64,000 nucleotides of DNA from Lachnospiraceae bacterium V9D3004 (GCA_000621985.1 JHWW01000006.1:1-64000), one strand, 5' to 3'. Shown: positions 1-8,973, counted from the first letter of the stretch. Made by a program: numbers and translations. The notes: a model not told the origin generated them from the letters alone.

Positions 1-57
1 CAAGCCGTTGTAAGCCGGCTTGCGCCGTCATCAACGGCATGTAACTACTAACACCGG

Positions 58-261
58 AGGCATCCTGAAAGAGCTTTAGACTCTTCAAGGTTTGAGCTAT
101 CTACGATAAATCTATGTTGGCACATTTGTGATCCACGCTATTAGACGGTAGAGCTCGCGGCGGACCATTGACCTGTCGGTAAGGGGAGCAATCCTCGAAT
201 CCACGTATATCAGAGTGGCCAATGCCGGGAACTGATACCCTAAAGCTCTTTCACGATGCCT
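58..261 (+). ncRNA. structured RNA or IR-bounded element, transposon-omega-RNA-like
   Basis: Positions 58-79 and 240-261 form a 22-bp inverted repeat with one mismatch and enclose about 160 bases. Inside, GGGGA-GCAA-UCCUC (183-196) is a stem with a GNRA loop, and CCAC/GTGG (201-204/215-218) closes a second stem. A GCCGTTG/CAACGGC pair lies just outside (about 3-39). The stretch is clearly richer in GC than the AT-rich DNA after 315, and no frame stays open. The GAAAGAGC arm and the GGA-GCAA-UCC hairpin recall, from memory, the omega/HEARO RNAs of IscB and TnpB elements. No IscB or TnpB reading frame is visible in the window, so it could be an orphan RNA, the tail of an element lying before position 1, or an IR-bounded MITE. 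Strand is chosen from the GNRA hairpin. The structure is seen; the class is inference. Confidence 0.4.
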
Positions 262-315
262 TCGGGTACAACAGAATAAGTTTGTGGTGATTTTTGTTAA
301 ACTGTCTCTTGACAA

Positions 316-639
316 AGGTCATTACATATCAGATTTAGAGTAACTGTTTTGATGAACAATTACGAAATAAAATGGAATAAAAAATGAAAAAAAATATTCA
401 ATCGACTGAAAAATGATAATCTGATCTATCGGTATTCTAAAGGTTTAAAACAATTATATATCCTTATCAACCATATGTAAACATTATTATTAGAAAAAAG
501 AGAATTCTATCGTATTGCACAAATCTTAATGTCTTTCTTTGTTCAAAACGACGAATTCTCAAAATATTTAATATACAAAATCAACTAAAAATCCATTGAA
601 TTATCGGTAAAATCAACAAACAGTTCATCCGTTTACAGA
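316..639. other. AT-rich gene-free stretch downstream of queF
   Basis: About 320 bases with no supported gene. It is very AT-rich with short A and T runs. The only structure noted is an 8-bp inverted repeat (GAGAATTC at 500-507, GAATTCTC at 553-560). No clear rho-independent terminator for queF was found here. Confidence 0.5.
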
Positions 640-1128
640 TCATCTGTTGTCAACTCTCTCCGGATACATATCGTGACGGGTCATTCTTTCCCATGCAATA
701 CTCTCCCATCTTGTTTCCGGTTTCCCGTAATTGCAATACGGATCGATGGATATTCCTCCTCTAGGCAGGAATTTACCGGTAACTTCAATATATTTCGGCG
801 ACAATTTGGCTATTAGATCCTTCATGATTATATTGACGCAGTCCTCATGAAAATCACCATGATTTCTGAACGAAAACAGATATAATTTTAACGACTTGCT
901 CTCGACAAGCACCTTGTCCGGAACATATGATATCGTTATCGTTGCAAAATCCGGCTGTCCGGTTATCGGACACAGACTTGTGAATTCAGGACAGTTGAAC
1001 TTCACAAAATAATCATTTTCCGGATGCTTATTGCTGAAAGTCTCAAGCAGTTCCGGATTATAATCCGATTCATAGCTATTCATTTCACTTCCAAGTTTGG
1101 TCAATCCTTCATTTTTTCTGTCACTCAT
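640..1128 (-). CDS. queF: NADPH-dependent 7-cyano-7-deazaguanine reductase (preQ0 reductase)
   Basis: Reduces preQ0 to preQ1 in queuosine synthesis. The 162-residue length fits the short, unimodular QueF type. The active-site stretch [14 protein letters not shown] (about residues 48-61) carries the Cys (C53) that forms the thioimide with the nitrile, followed by the conserved Asp. The NADPH motif ESKSLKLY lies at about 76-83, and [10 protein letters not shown] follows. It is the last gene of a tight queC-yhhQ-queF operon and starts 3 bases after the transporter stop. A GGGAGG ribosome site lies inside the end of the transporter gene. QueD and QueE are not in this window. Confidence 0.96.
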   Translation of the reverse strand: MSDRKNEGLTKLGSEMNSYESDYNPELLETFSNKHPENDYFVKFNCPEFTSLCPITGQPDFATITISYVPDKVLVESKSLKLYLFSFRNHGDFHEDCVNIIMKDLIAKLSPKYIEVTGKFLPRGGISIDPYCNYGKPETRWESIAWERMTRHDMYPERVDNR

Positions 1129-1131
1129 AAT

Positions 1132-1815
1132 TCAATTACCTCCCGGTGTGATCTTTCTTGCAATATATATGAACGGCGTATCTGCCACTGCCACAATAAC
1201 CTTGAACAGATATGTCGTAATAAGTATACTGAAAAACACATCTCCCGGATATGTTCCACAAAATGCCATAAATGTGAATAATACCGTATCCACTGCCTGG
1301 CTTATAAGCGTACTTCCGTTATTTCTTAACCATAATCCCGTCTTGCCGTCGCCTGTCTTTTTCCATATGAAATGATATAGGAATACATCAATATTCTGAC
1401 TGCATATGAAACCGCAAAGACTGGCGATCGTGATCCTCGGAACAAGGCCGAATACCGTCTTTAAACTGTCATTGATATAGTCATTGGAATTCGGAGTAAA
1501 TAACAATATCAGCTGAGTTCCCAAAAGCCACAGAAGCATAGTCGAAAAGCTGTATAATACTGCTCTTCTTGCATCTTTTTTTCCGTATTTTTCTGATAAA
1601 ATATCCGTAACGAGAAATGTGGATGCATACAAAACATTTCCGGCAGTAGTTGACAATCCGAACAGATCCACGCATTTACATACAGCTATATTACCCAACA
1701 GCGTACCGAATATTGCAAAAGCATACAAGCCGTTTTTTCCGAAAAGCTTATATAACACAAGCACGCTTCCAAGATATATAAGCACTGTTGATACAAATAT
1801 TAATTCATTACTCAT
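1132..1815 (-). CDS. yhhQ: queuosine precursor transporter, YhhQ/VUT family
   Basis: A 227-residue integral membrane protein with about six hydrophobic segments. Its early part (FGTLLGNIAVCKCVDLFGL, then a stretch ending TDILSEKYGKKDARRA) is typical of the VUT_1/YhhQ family, which imports queuosine precursors such as preQ0 or preQ1. Its place between queC and queF supports that role over a vitamin transporter of another kind. Start is the ATG 2 bases after the queC stop, with GAGG upstream, so translation is probably coupled. The exact substrate is inference. Confidence 0.9.
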   Translation of the reverse strand: MSNELIFVSTVLIYLGSVLVLYKLFGKNGLYAFAIFGTLLGNIAVCKCVDLFGLSTTAGNVLYASTFLVTDILSEKYGKKDARRAVLYSFSTMLLWLLGTQLILLFTPNSNDYINDSLKTVFGLVPRITIASLCGFICSQNIDVFLYHFIWKKTGDGKTGLWLRNNGSTLISQAVDTVLFTFMAFCGTYPGDVFFSILITTYLFKVIVAVADTPFIYIARKITPGGN

Positions 1816-1817
1816 TA

Positions 1818-2513
1818 TTAAAAATTTTCCTCCTCGTAGTCGACCGGATCGGTTAATCCGTTCATCTTAAATGCCGTAATTCTGTCCCTGCATGTACCGC
1901 AGGTTCCGCATGCTTTTTCATTTCCTTCATAGCAGCTCCATGTAAGTTCAAACGGAACGCCGATTTTTGTTCCCACAGCTACTACATCTGCTTTTGATCT
2001 GTCAATAAAGGGAGCTTCTACCGTAAGCGCATTGCCGCTTCCAATATATATCGCATCTGATATTGCCTTATTAAATGCCGTACTTGTATCAGGATAAGCA
2101 TTTCCGGCCGCATCATCGGCATGTGCTCCGTAATATATTACCGAACAGCCGTGGCTTAATGCTATTGATGCAGCTGATGACAGAAAAAGGCCATTCCTGT
2201 AGGGTACGTACGTATTGACCGGACTGCCGCCGGTCTTTTCTAACTGCATGGAATATTCCTCGTGAGGAATGTCATTTTTTGCTCCTTCAAGCAACGTACA
2301 GTCACTGTCTTTAAATATCTCACCAAGATCAAGCGTGAGCCTTTTTACGCCATAATATCCGGCAATTTTTTCTGACGCTTCCATCTCTTTTTTATGCTTC
2401 TGTCCGTAATATATTGACAGTGCAAGAACTTCATCTGCTCCGTACTTATTAACTGCAAGTGCAAGACATACGGAGCTGTCAAGTCCTCCACTGAACAAAA
2501 CCAAAGCTTTCAT
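1818..2513 (-). CDS. queC: 7-cyano-7-deazaguanine synthase
   Basis: Converts 7-carboxy-7-deazaguanine to preQ0 using ATP and ammonia. The N-terminus has the PP-loop LFSGGLDSS (about residues 5-13). The C-terminus has the zinc-binding Cys cluster in CYEGNEKACGTCGTCRDR. The frame is open for 57 more codons upstream, but the ATG at 2513 has GGAGG 8 bases ahead and gives the family's usual N-terminus and length (231 residues). The extra upstream frame would read through a terminator hairpin and is not coding. First gene of the que operon. Confidence 0.96.
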   Translation of the reverse strand: MKALVLFSGGLDSSVCLALAVNKYGADEVLALSIYYGQKHKKEMEASEKIAGYYGVKRLTLDLGEIFKDSDCTLLEGAKNDIPHEEYSMQLEKTGGSPVNTYVPYRNGLFLSSAASIALSHGCSVIYYGAHADDAAGNAYPDTSTAFNKAISDAIYIGSGNALTVEAPFIDRSKADVVAVGTKIGVPFELTWSCYEGNEKACGTCGTCRDRITAFKMNGLTDPVDYEEENF

Positions 2514-2529
2514 TGATATCCTCCATGAG

Positions 2530-2577
2530 TTTTTTATTACATAGGAAATGCATCGTAATTTCCTATGTAATAAAAAA
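2530..2577. repeat. 20-bp perfect hairpin before queC ribosome site
   Basis: Arms 2530-2549 and 2558-2577 are perfectly complementary around an 8-base loop. In the transcript the 5' arm begins with the U-run of the upstream terminator, so this hairpin and termination may compete. It ends a few bases before the queC ribosome site. It may be a second terminator-like or RNA-stabilising element. Confidence 0.7.
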
Positions 2578-2601
2578 AGCCTTGCGCGAGGACGCAAGGC
2601 T
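2572..2601 (-). terminator. intrinsic terminator in the queC leader
   Basis: Stem GCCTTGCG/CGCAAGGC (2579-2586/2593-2600) is followed on the minus strand by seven Ts. It lies between the promoter and queC, so it can act as an attenuator rather than an operon end. Confidence 0.85.
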
Positions 2602-2645
2602 ACAAAAACTATATTATTAATATTTAAAATATAGTCATTCATAAT

Positions 2646-2697
2646 CTTTTTGTCCTGGTTTTTTTTAACGACAGGATGGCACAAACGAACTGTCGGC
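2646..2697 (-). promoter_or_regulatory. candidate preQ1-type pseudoknot riboswitch
   Basis: On the minus strand, stem P1 is CGACAG/CUGUCG (2695-2690/2674-2669). Its loop starts with UUC. It is followed by UUAAAAAAAA and a tail whose GGACAAA (2655-2649) pairs with UUUGUGCC in the loop, allowing one bulged base, to make an H-type pseudoknot. A small P1 hairpin with a UUC-starting loop, an A-rich tail and a 3' pseudoknot arm is the plan of preQ1-I aptamers. The location in the leader of a que operon ahead of an intrinsic terminator fits. The loop does not match the remembered class I consensus closely, so it may be a variant. Confidence 0.6.
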
Positions 2698-2723
2698 CTT
2701 ATTTAACAGGCGATACAGTGGAT

Positions 2724-2753
2724 ATTATAATTACTTTTAAGTAAAGATGTCAA
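2724..2753 (-). promoter_or_regulatory. que operon promoter
   Basis: Minus-strand TTGACA (2753-2748) and TATAAT (2729-2724), 18 bases apart. This gives a leader of about 200 bases before queC. Confidence 0.9.
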
Positions 2754-2760
2754 GCATTTT

Positions 2761-5082
2761 TTACCACTTCGGATCCTTTTTTTCCGCTGTAGTCGTTGTC
2801 GGTACTACCTCTACAGACGAATTAATGATATTTATCGTTGCCTTATAGGTTGTATATATACGATATTTTACACCGTCTCTGATCACATAATTCTCATACG
2901 GCAGACCACCACCGTCTTCAGCTACAATCGTATACTGTCCCGGTTTCAGATACAGGGTATCTTTTCTGCCTGCATACTGATTATTGATTTCCCATCTAAG
3001 ATCCATTGGAACAGTCTTCTTTGTTCCGTCGGAATATGTCTTAAGTACATCTTTTTTGAATATCTTACCGTCTTTGTCATAAGTCAGAGTCTGGTTAATG
3101 CCTGTAATGTGAACTTTATATAATGGAAGTCCGATATTAAAGGAATTATTGTCCGCTTCAAATCTTTTATCATATAAAAACTTATCCGCAGTGGCTGCTT
3201 CAAGATACACTGTACTGTCATAGATGCCGTCATCATCAATATATCCGTTATATCCGCTCTCACCGTATGAAACGGCAATGTCGTAATTACCCGGGACAAT
3301 GTGGACTGAATATTCTCCATTTACATCCGTATATATCGGCTGATGTACGGGATACAATTCTGCCTTGTTCCTATTGGTGAAAGAAATAAATGCTCCGCTT
3401 ATTCCTCCACCCTGTGCATCGGTTATCTTTCCTTTTACCGTAACTCCGGCTGCAACATTTACGGGAACAACAACATCAATGAACTTTTCTGTAGTATCGT
3501 CCGTAGCTCTTACGGTAACGGTATATGTACCGGGCTTTGACACCTTATAGACAAAACTTCCGTTTGAACCGTCAACATCGTATTCATATTTTCCGGATAT
3601 GGGATTACCGGCTTCGTCCTTCTCCGGAACCGGATTTCCGTTATCATCTTTTTTATACTGTACAATACCATTGGGATCACCGTTCGGAGCTAAAGTAAAG
3701 TAATAATGACCGGTGCCTCCTGCAACTATGACATTCTGTGAACGGAAATTCTCTTCTTTTTTCCAGAATCCATCATGATATATAGATTTTGTTGAACCGT
3801 CTGCTTCTCTGATCAATTCTTCATCGGGAGCATACTGAATCTCATTGGTACCCATTATACGATAATCAGTTGTTGCGGCACCGGTCATTACAGTTTCTGA
3901 ACCTATCACGAATCTTATAGTCTTTTTCCATGTATTACCGATCTCATCAACAGCCGTAAGCGTTGCATCGGTTATACCGGCTGACGTGGGAATTCCCGTA
4001 ACATGTAAAAGAGCTCCTTTTTTCTCCGACTTAAGACCTGCCGGGAGGCCGGTAATGATCATATCAGTCATTCCTTTGCTTTCCTTTATATCAGCTACGT
4101 AATCATAATAAAAATCTACTTTCATTTTCCATATCTCTTCCGAAACATATGCGCTTACCGGTAATTTATACTGTGTCTCGATATTCTTAACTTTACCGGA
4201 AAGAGTAGGAATACTGACCTGAACATATTGTCTCTCACGAATATGGCTGAATGCATCAAGTGATATGGTATATTTTACATTATCAGTTGAAGTCAGGCTC
4301 TCGATAACAGCGACATTTCTGTACTCTCCGTCATAATTATCCTTTTTATAAACGGCAATATTATCTTTTGTAAGTTCATATGCTCTGTTAAGTTCGATCG
4401 ATACAGTCTGCGGATCGATAACTTCAATATCCTTAATCTCGGTCTTATCATTCACAGTGATCTTACATGACGCTTTTTTTCCGGAACCGTCAGCTGCTGT
4501 AGCGGTTATTGCAGTGGTTCCACCCTTAAGGGCAGTTACCGTTCCCTTGCTGTCAACCGAAGCAACTTTTTCATTGGATGAAGACCATCCCACTGTCTTA
4601 ACGGCACCTTTGCCAGCCTTTACTGTTACATTAAGTTTAAACTTTTCTCCTGCATTGATCTCACAGGACTTTCTGTCAAGTTTTACATTAGTCACTGCGG
4701 TATTTACAACCTTTACTTTTATAACTGCTTTCTTACCTGTATCTTTCTTTGATGTTACGGTCACATTTGTAGAGCCGGCTTTAATACCCTTTATCACACC
4801 CTTTGATGATACTGTGGCAATCTTTGCATTTTTACTTTTGTATGCAACTTTTTTATATGCCGCTTTATCAGGTTTAGTCGTCACTGCAACGTTAAGTTTA
4901 ACGGTCTTTCCCTTTGCAACAGTCACGGTTTTTTTATTGCCCGTTATACTGTCTGAGGCGATAATTTTCTTTACGGTTACTTTCTTTGCATCTGCAGGCT
5001 TTGCTGTCATAACAGTTGTTAGTCCCATTGCACACACAAGAGTGTATACCGATAATTTTGTTAACTTTGTCATTTTTTTCAT
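2761..5082 (-). CDS. secreted Big_2 and carboxypeptidase-regulatory-like domain protein
   Basis: 773 residues. A signal peptide (about 1-32, ending in a K-P-A-D-A-type site) is followed by two Big_2 Ig-like domains (about 33-210, each with a SKNAKIATVSSKGVIKG-like core). Next come a putative-Ig stretch with GLPAGL...VTGIPTSAG (about 330-390), and a carboxypeptidase-regulatory-like beta-sandwich beginning VTVKGKITDAQGGGISGAFI (about 540-620). No LPxTG, SLH or C-terminal membrane segment is seen, so how it stays at the surface is unknown. Start ATG has GGAGG upstream. Likely an extracellular or wall-associated protein; no enzyme motif recognised. Confidence 0.85.
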   Translation of the reverse strand: MKKMTKLTKLSVYTLVCAMGLTTVMTAKPADAKKVTVKKIIASDSITGNKKTVTVAKGKTVKLNVAVTTKPDKAAYKKVAYKSKNAKIATVSSKGVIKGIKAGSTNVTVTSKKDTGKKAVIKVKVVNTAVTNVKLDRKSCEINAGEKFKLNVTVKAGKGAVKTVGWSSSNEKVASVDSKGTVTALKGGTTAITATAADGSGKKASCKITVNDKTEIKDIEVIDPQTVSIELNRAYELTKDNIAVYKKDNYDGEYRNVAVIESLTSTDNVKYTISLDAFSHIRERQYVQVSIPTLSGKVKNIETQYKLPVSAYVSEEIWKMKVDFYYDYVADIKESKGMTDMIITGLPAGLKSEKKGALLHVTGIPTSAGITDATLTAVDEIGNTWKKTIRFVIGSETVMTGAATTDYRIMGTNEIQYAPDEELIREADGSTKSIYHDGFWKKEENFRSQNVIVAGGTGHYYFTLAPNGDPNGIVQYKKDDNGNPVPEKDEAGNPISGKYEYDVDGSNGSFVYKVSKPGTYTVTVRATDDTTEKFIDVVVPVNVAAGVTVKGKITDAQGGGISGAFISFTNRNKAELYPVHQPIYTDVNGEYSVHIVPGNYDIAVSYGESGYNGYIDDDGIYDSTVYLEAATADKFLYDKRFEADNNSFNIGLPLYKVHITGINQTLTYDKDGKIFKKDVLKTYSDGTKKTVPMDLRWEINNQYAGRKDTLYLKPGQYTIVAEDGGGLPYENYVIRDGVKYRIYTTYKATINIINSSVEVVPTTTTAEKKDPKW

Positions 5083-5171
5083 TTGAATATTCCTCCATTG
5101 TTATAATACTATTTATATAACGATCGTAATAACATATGTGTTGCAATATCTGCTCACATGATGTTTATTAA

Positions 5172-6230
5172 CTAAGACTCTCTTACCAGCTTTATGCTTG
5201 CTTCAACCCTGAGCTTTGTCTTTTTATTCAATATGATGGCTGTCTTTTTCTGAGTCTTGATCTTCTTGAATTTTCCGTTATTATTTTTACCTTTGACAGT
5301 GTATTTTACCGAATATTTTTGTCCTTTGATCTTCACCGGCTTCCAGCTGTAAGAATATTTTTTTGCGCTCTTTTTGCACTTGATATTCGTGATAACGGTC
5401 GTGAATTTTTTTGGAAATATACTGTCCGCAAAAATATTTACTTTTGTTTTTGGATTCTTAAGTACAAGACTGTTGCAGGTAATATGCTCCAGATTGATCT
5501 CACTTACTTTTTTTGCGATTATTACTTTATCTGCTTCCATATTTCCAAGACTAACATATACCTTACTTCCATTAATTATAACCTTCTTCGCATGACCGCT
5601 CATAGCCACTTCTTCTCCGGTATATAATGCATTATCTATCACCATCTCATCAAAATCAACCTCATTGAATACTCCCTCGCCTATCTGGATATATCCGGGA
5701 AGTCTTATCTTCTTAAGATTAGGTGCGTTTCTAAAATTATAGCCGTTAAGATTTCTTAGCGATACCGGAAGTGTCAGTTCTTCAAGGCTGTTAAGTTCAT
5801 AGAATGCATGCTCACATATCGTGGTAACTCCTTCGGGAATAACTAACTTCTTTACAACACTGTCTTTTTCACCGAATACACATATCTTGTCATAATCCGG
5901 TCTTACTGAAGTGTCAGTTTTAATATAAGTTTCGAAATTCGTTCCTATCTGGACGATCTTATAACCGTCGATCGTTGCCGGAATATTTACTTCGGAATTT
6001 GCATTGTATATCTTCCTTAACGCAGCCGTCTTATCTGTTTCGCTTGTTACTTCATAACCGTAATCTCCGCTTCTAACAACAATTGCGGACGCAGATACCG
6101 TTTCAGCCTGTGAAGGCGGTATGGTCGGAATCACCTCGGCATCTGCTTTCTTTCCTCCCACGAAGAACAATCCGCCCGTCATTACAAGACCAAGAGCTCC
6201 CCATAGTGTTTTTTTGATAATTGATTTCAT
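5172..6230 (-). CDS. secreted leucine-rich-repeat (BspA/LRR_5-like) protein
   Basis: 352 residues. Signal peptide at about 1-31. The central part (about 60-260) has BspA-type repeats of the form LVIPEGVTTICEHAFYELNS and LEELTLPVSLRNL. The basic C-terminal about 75 residues (SYSWKPVKIKGQKYSVKYTV) resemble a short FN3-like beta domain. LRR_5 proteins are usually surface adhesins. It lies 89 bases upstream of the Big_2 protein on the same strand and may be co-transcribed with it. Confidence 0.85.
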   Translation of the reverse strand: MKSIIKKTLWGALGLVMTGGLFFVGGKKADAEVIPTIPPSQAETVSASAIVVRSGDYGYEVTSETDKTAALRKIYNANSEVNIPATIDGYKIVQIGTNFETYIKTDTSVRPDYDKICVFGEKDSVVKKLVIPEGVTTICEHAFYELNSLEELTLPVSLRNLNGYNFRNAPNLKKIRLPGYIQIGEGVFNEVDFDEMVIDNALYTGEEVAMSGHAKKVIINGSKVYVSLGNMEADKVIIAKKVSEINLEHITCNSLVLKNPKTKVNIFADSIFPKKFTTVITNIKCKKSAKKYSYSWKPVKIKGQKYSVKYTVKGKNNNGKFKKIKTQKKTAIILNKKTKLRVEASIKLVRES

Positions 6231-6235
6231 AAAAA

Positions 6236-6294
6236 ATCCCCCTTAAAAGTATATTGTAGCTGTAACGCTTATATCTATACTTCGCAGGGGGGAT
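6236..6294 (-). promoter_or_regulatory. possible ribosome-site-sequestering leader
   Basis: The ribosome site AAGGGGGAT before the LRR gene (6236-6244) is complementary over at least seven bases to ATCCCCCC 45 bases upstream (6287-6294). Pairing would hide the ribosome site. Seen in sequence; function is inference. Confidence 0.35.
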
Positions 6295-6408
6295 AATTTT
6301 TCTTGCACATTTTTTTTAAATATCTTAGTAACAATCAAACAACCTTGTTTATTGTCGCTATGTGTACGTGAACACAGACTACCGAATAGTGCTTATATTC
6401 ATATATCT

Positions 6409-7035
6409 TCAGTCCCAATCATTTATAAAATGTGTATATTCACGTTCTTCTGTCTCAGGCAGTCCGTACTTTTCTCTGCCGAGTGCGATACTCTTAATAA
6501 GAAATGCCATATTCCTTGCAAGCACTCTCATAGTCTGTAAGCCTTCAAGATCCTTTTTGGCCTGTCCTTTATCTCTTCCATGTACACTGTTCCAGTACTG
6601 GCTTGCTGCTATCGGCATATTACTTATTGTAAAATATTTATTCAATTCATCAAATGTTGTTGAACAGCCTCCCCTTCTTGCAACAACAACGCTGGCACCG
6701 ACCTTCATGGACTTATCAAAACCGGTACTGTAAAACAGTCTGTCAAGACATGCTATAAGCGTTGCGTTTGCAGATGCATAATACACAGGCGATGCCAGTA
6801 TAAGCCCGTCCGCATCCACGAATTTTTCCGCAAGTTCATTAACAACATCATCATATACGCATTTGCCTCTGTCAGAACATATACCGCATGCAATACAACC
6901 TCGTATTACTTTGTTGCCAATCTGTACAACTTCAGACTCTATTCCTTCTTCTTTAAGAGTCTTAACGATCTCGTCTACAGCTATCGATGTGTTCCCGCCT
7001 ACTCTGGGACTTCCGTTGATAATAAGAACATTCAT
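6409..7035 (-). CDS. flavodoxin-family NAD(P)H-dependent FMN reductase, iron-sulfur flavoprotein-like
   Basis: 208 residues. N-terminal VLIINGSPRVGGNTS is the FMN phosphate-binding loop of the flavodoxin-like NADPH-dependent FMN reductases. Residues near 47-62 have GCIACGICSDRGKCVYDD, the compact four-Cys motif of iron-sulfur flavoproteins. ASPVYYASANATL is the conserved flavin-ring segment. ATG at 7035 has GGAGG about 9 bases ahead; the longer upstream frame adds 14 unneeded residues. Likely a cytoplasmic redox enzyme; substrate unknown. Confidence 0.85.
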   Translation of the reverse strand: MNVLIINGSPRVGGNTSIAVDEIVKTLKEEGIESEVVQIGNKVIRGCIACGICSDRGKCVYDDVVNELAEKFVDADGLILASPVYYASANATLIACLDRLFYSTGFDKSMKVGASVVVARRGGCSTTFDELNKYFTISNMPIAASQYWNSVHGRDKGQAKKDLEGLQTMRVLARNMAFLIKSIALGREKYGLPETEEREYTHFINDWD

Positions 7036-7098
7036 TGTACCTACCTCCGTTTTTTTCATATTTTTCAGCCTTAACAACTTCGTTCTGCTCTGATAAAG

Positions 7099-8640
7099 TT
7101 ATTCCCATCTTGTATATACACATATTAATTTCATATCTTTTGCAAGCTTCGAATTCCAATGAACTATTCCGTCATTTGCTTCAGCAACAGTGAACTCGTC
7201 TCCCTCGGTATCAAGCACAATGACATGTTGATTATCCCATACACCTTCTTTGCTGTATTCGAGAATATCTCCGACTTTTATAACGTATGTTTTTAATTCC
7301 TCGGTACCGATACCTCCTAAAGTCGTATACGGCTTTCCTTTGCCGACCTTATTAATACTCTCAAAAGCGGCATCGAATAATATGTAAACGAATGCAGAAG
7401 GTCCTCTCCCTATAAAATGAACACGATTACCGTATAAAGTATACTCAATATATTTTGAAAACTCGGAATCCTCAGGATACTCTTCCTTCTTTGCGATCAT
7501 TCTGTCATATACGGCCGTTACCTCCGGCAGAGTCTGTGTCTCATCGGATGGGAGTATATATTCCGATACAGGTGTATCCCACTGGGCAACCAGATTAATA
7601 TTACTGTATATGCCCTTAATAACATCTCCTGCCCAGTACAATACTTCATAATATCCCTGTACGCACCAGCCTGTAAAACTGTGTCCTTCCCATGATGGTA
7701 TCTTATCCGTTACCGTAAGAGAAGACCCGTATATCATCTTGCCGGCCGGTAATCCTCTGATATTCTCATAACCGGCTTCCCCCGGAAGATAATCTATTAT
7801 TGGCCCGGTACATCTGAGCCACCTTGGCCGAATAGTCATATCCTTGTCTATAGCGACGACTGTACCTGCACTCCTGATATAATCGTTCTTATATATCCAT
7901 CCGTCGAATATATACCCTTCCCTGCTCGGAGCTGGCGGAAGTGTCAGGCTGCAATCCCCATCCTTAGGTACCTTAACAACAAGCTGTTCCGGCATACCCG
8001 TAACATCATCATTGTCGGAGCCCGAGGAAAACGTAACCGTGTAATTATATATATCCGGCGTCGGAGACGGCGTATTGGTAGGAAGAGGTGTTGGCGAAGG
8101 CGTCGGACTTGCAGTAGGCAATGCTGTCGGAACCGGGGTAGGCGAAGGAGTCGCAGTCGGTTTTACGGTCGCAGTCGGACGTGGTGTAGAAGTACGCTTT
8201 GGTGACGCTGTAGCCTTCGGAGTTGCTGTCGGTCTGACTGTCGGTTTCGGAGTTGCAAGCTCATCAATATATACATGAAGCCTGCGTTCATACTCTCTCT
8301 TTTTCTTAACAGGTTTCTTAAGCTTTATTACAATGGAAAATATAGCATAGCCCGCACATTTGCCCTGCACGGTAAATGATGCCGGTTTATTTTTCTTCAC
8401 CTTACGTTTAGCGGTTTTTTTCGTGACATCCGCAAATGAAGGATTCAAAGATCTCACATAAACAGTACCTGCCACCGGACTTTTTACACTTATGGTTCTC
8501 TTGTTTCCGGGTTTGATATGTATCTTTTTCTTTGACAGCTTGGGCGCAGATACTTTTGACGAAGACGGTGTATATGGAATCACTGACAAAAACAATGACA
8601 GGATAAGCAAGGTTATTATGTATATTTTTTTTCTATTCAT
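7099..8640 (-). CDS. secreted protein: Thr/Pro linker, InlB repeats, NlpC/P60-like domain lacking Cys
   Basis: 513 residues. Signal peptide (about 1-30), a basic beta-rich domain (about 35-128), a Thr/Pro/Ser linker of PTPTA type (about 130-195), then two InlB/Listeria-Bacteroides repeats with GYIFDGWIY and GHSFTGWCV (about 200-350). The C-terminal about 150 residues look like an NlpC/P60 or papain-type fold, with [12 protein letters not shown], then [16 protein letters not shown] and VAEAND. The His and acidic positions are present. The residue expected to be Cys before AF is Ser in GRGPSAFVY, so the domain may be inactive. Start ATG has GGAGAGG ahead. Confidence 0.75.
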   Translation of the reverse strand: MNRKKIYIITLLILSLFLSVIPYTPSSSKVSAPKLSKKKIHIKPGNKRTISVKSPVAGTVYVRSLNPSFADVTKKTAKRKVKKNKPASFTVQGKCAGYAIFSIVIKLKKPVKKKREYERRLHVYIDELATPKPTVRPTATPKATASPKRTSTPRPTATVKPTATPSPTPVPTALPTASPTPSPTPLPTNTPSPTPDIYNYTVTFSSGSDNDDVTGMPEQLVVKVPKDGDCSLTLPPAPSREGYIFDGWIYKNDYIRSAGTVVAIDKDMTIRPRWLRCTGPIIDYLPGEAGYENIRGLPAGKMIYGSSLTVTDKIPSWEGHSFTGWCVQGYYEVLYWAGDVIKGIYSNINLVAQWDTPVSEYILPSDETQTLPEVTAVYDRMIAKKEEYPEDSEFSKYIEYTLYGNRVHFIGRGPSAFVYILFDAAFESINKVGKGKPYTTLGGIGTEELKTYVIKVGDILEYSKEGVWDNQHVIVLDTEGDEFTVAEANDGIVHWNSKLAKDMKLICVYTRWE

Positions 8641-8670
8641 AATATACCCTCTCCTTCGTGCTTACTTTAC

Positions 8671-8760
8671 TATTCACAGTCCCTCATCCCACAGTCTCGC
8701 TGCTTCGCATCCGTCGCGGCTTCGCTTCTTATGGCTATGACGTTACATAGTCTGTGAATA
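8671..8760. repeat. GC-rich inverted-repeat-bounded intergenic element
   Basis: TATTCACAG (8671-8679) and CTGTGAATA (8752-8760) are perfect inverted repeats enclosing about 72 bases that are richer in GC than the flanks. The core has CGAAGC-type repeats on the minus strand. It sits in the leader of the 513-residue secreted protein. It may be a small palindromic repeat or MITE-like element. Confidence 0.5.
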
Positions 8761-8833
8761 CTAACATAATATCATATCTTATCTTATTTTGCCACCATTT
8801 TACGTAACTATCCGTTGAACTGACAATAGTAAC

Positions 8834-8863
8834 TTGTCAGTATATATCTCTTTGTGCTATTAT
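8834..8863 (+). promoter_or_regulatory. promoter of the [FeFe] hydrogenase gene
   Basis: TTGTCA (8834-8839) and TATTAT (8858-8863), 18 bases apart. The dyad CTGACA/TGTCAG (8820-8825/8835-8840) overlaps the -35 box and could be an operator. The transcribed leader has a hairpin at 8878-8906 (CAAAC/GTTTG and GATCA/TGATC). Confidence 0.55.
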
Positions 8864-8973
8864 GTATAAGAGTCTGTCAAACCGGATCAAATAAATGATC
8901 TGTTTGCCGGCGCAAAGTGAAAATGAACAGAGACACATAACAATCAAGATACTAAACAGAAAGGAAATATCAT

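Noticed and set aside
112-315. 67-codon open frame on the minus strand in the first structured region
   Set aside because: It lies across paired RNA-like stems, has no ribosome site or family match, and has Arg/Thr-rich composition typical of a chance frame.
1818-2684. Longer queC frame starting at 2684
   Set aside because: The extra 57 codons cover the leader hairpins and terminator, and the ATG at 2513 has a strong ribosome site.
8671-8760. tRNA-like or small RNA gene in the GC-rich stretch
   Set aside because: No cloverleaf or T-loop was found; only terminal inverted repeats are clear.
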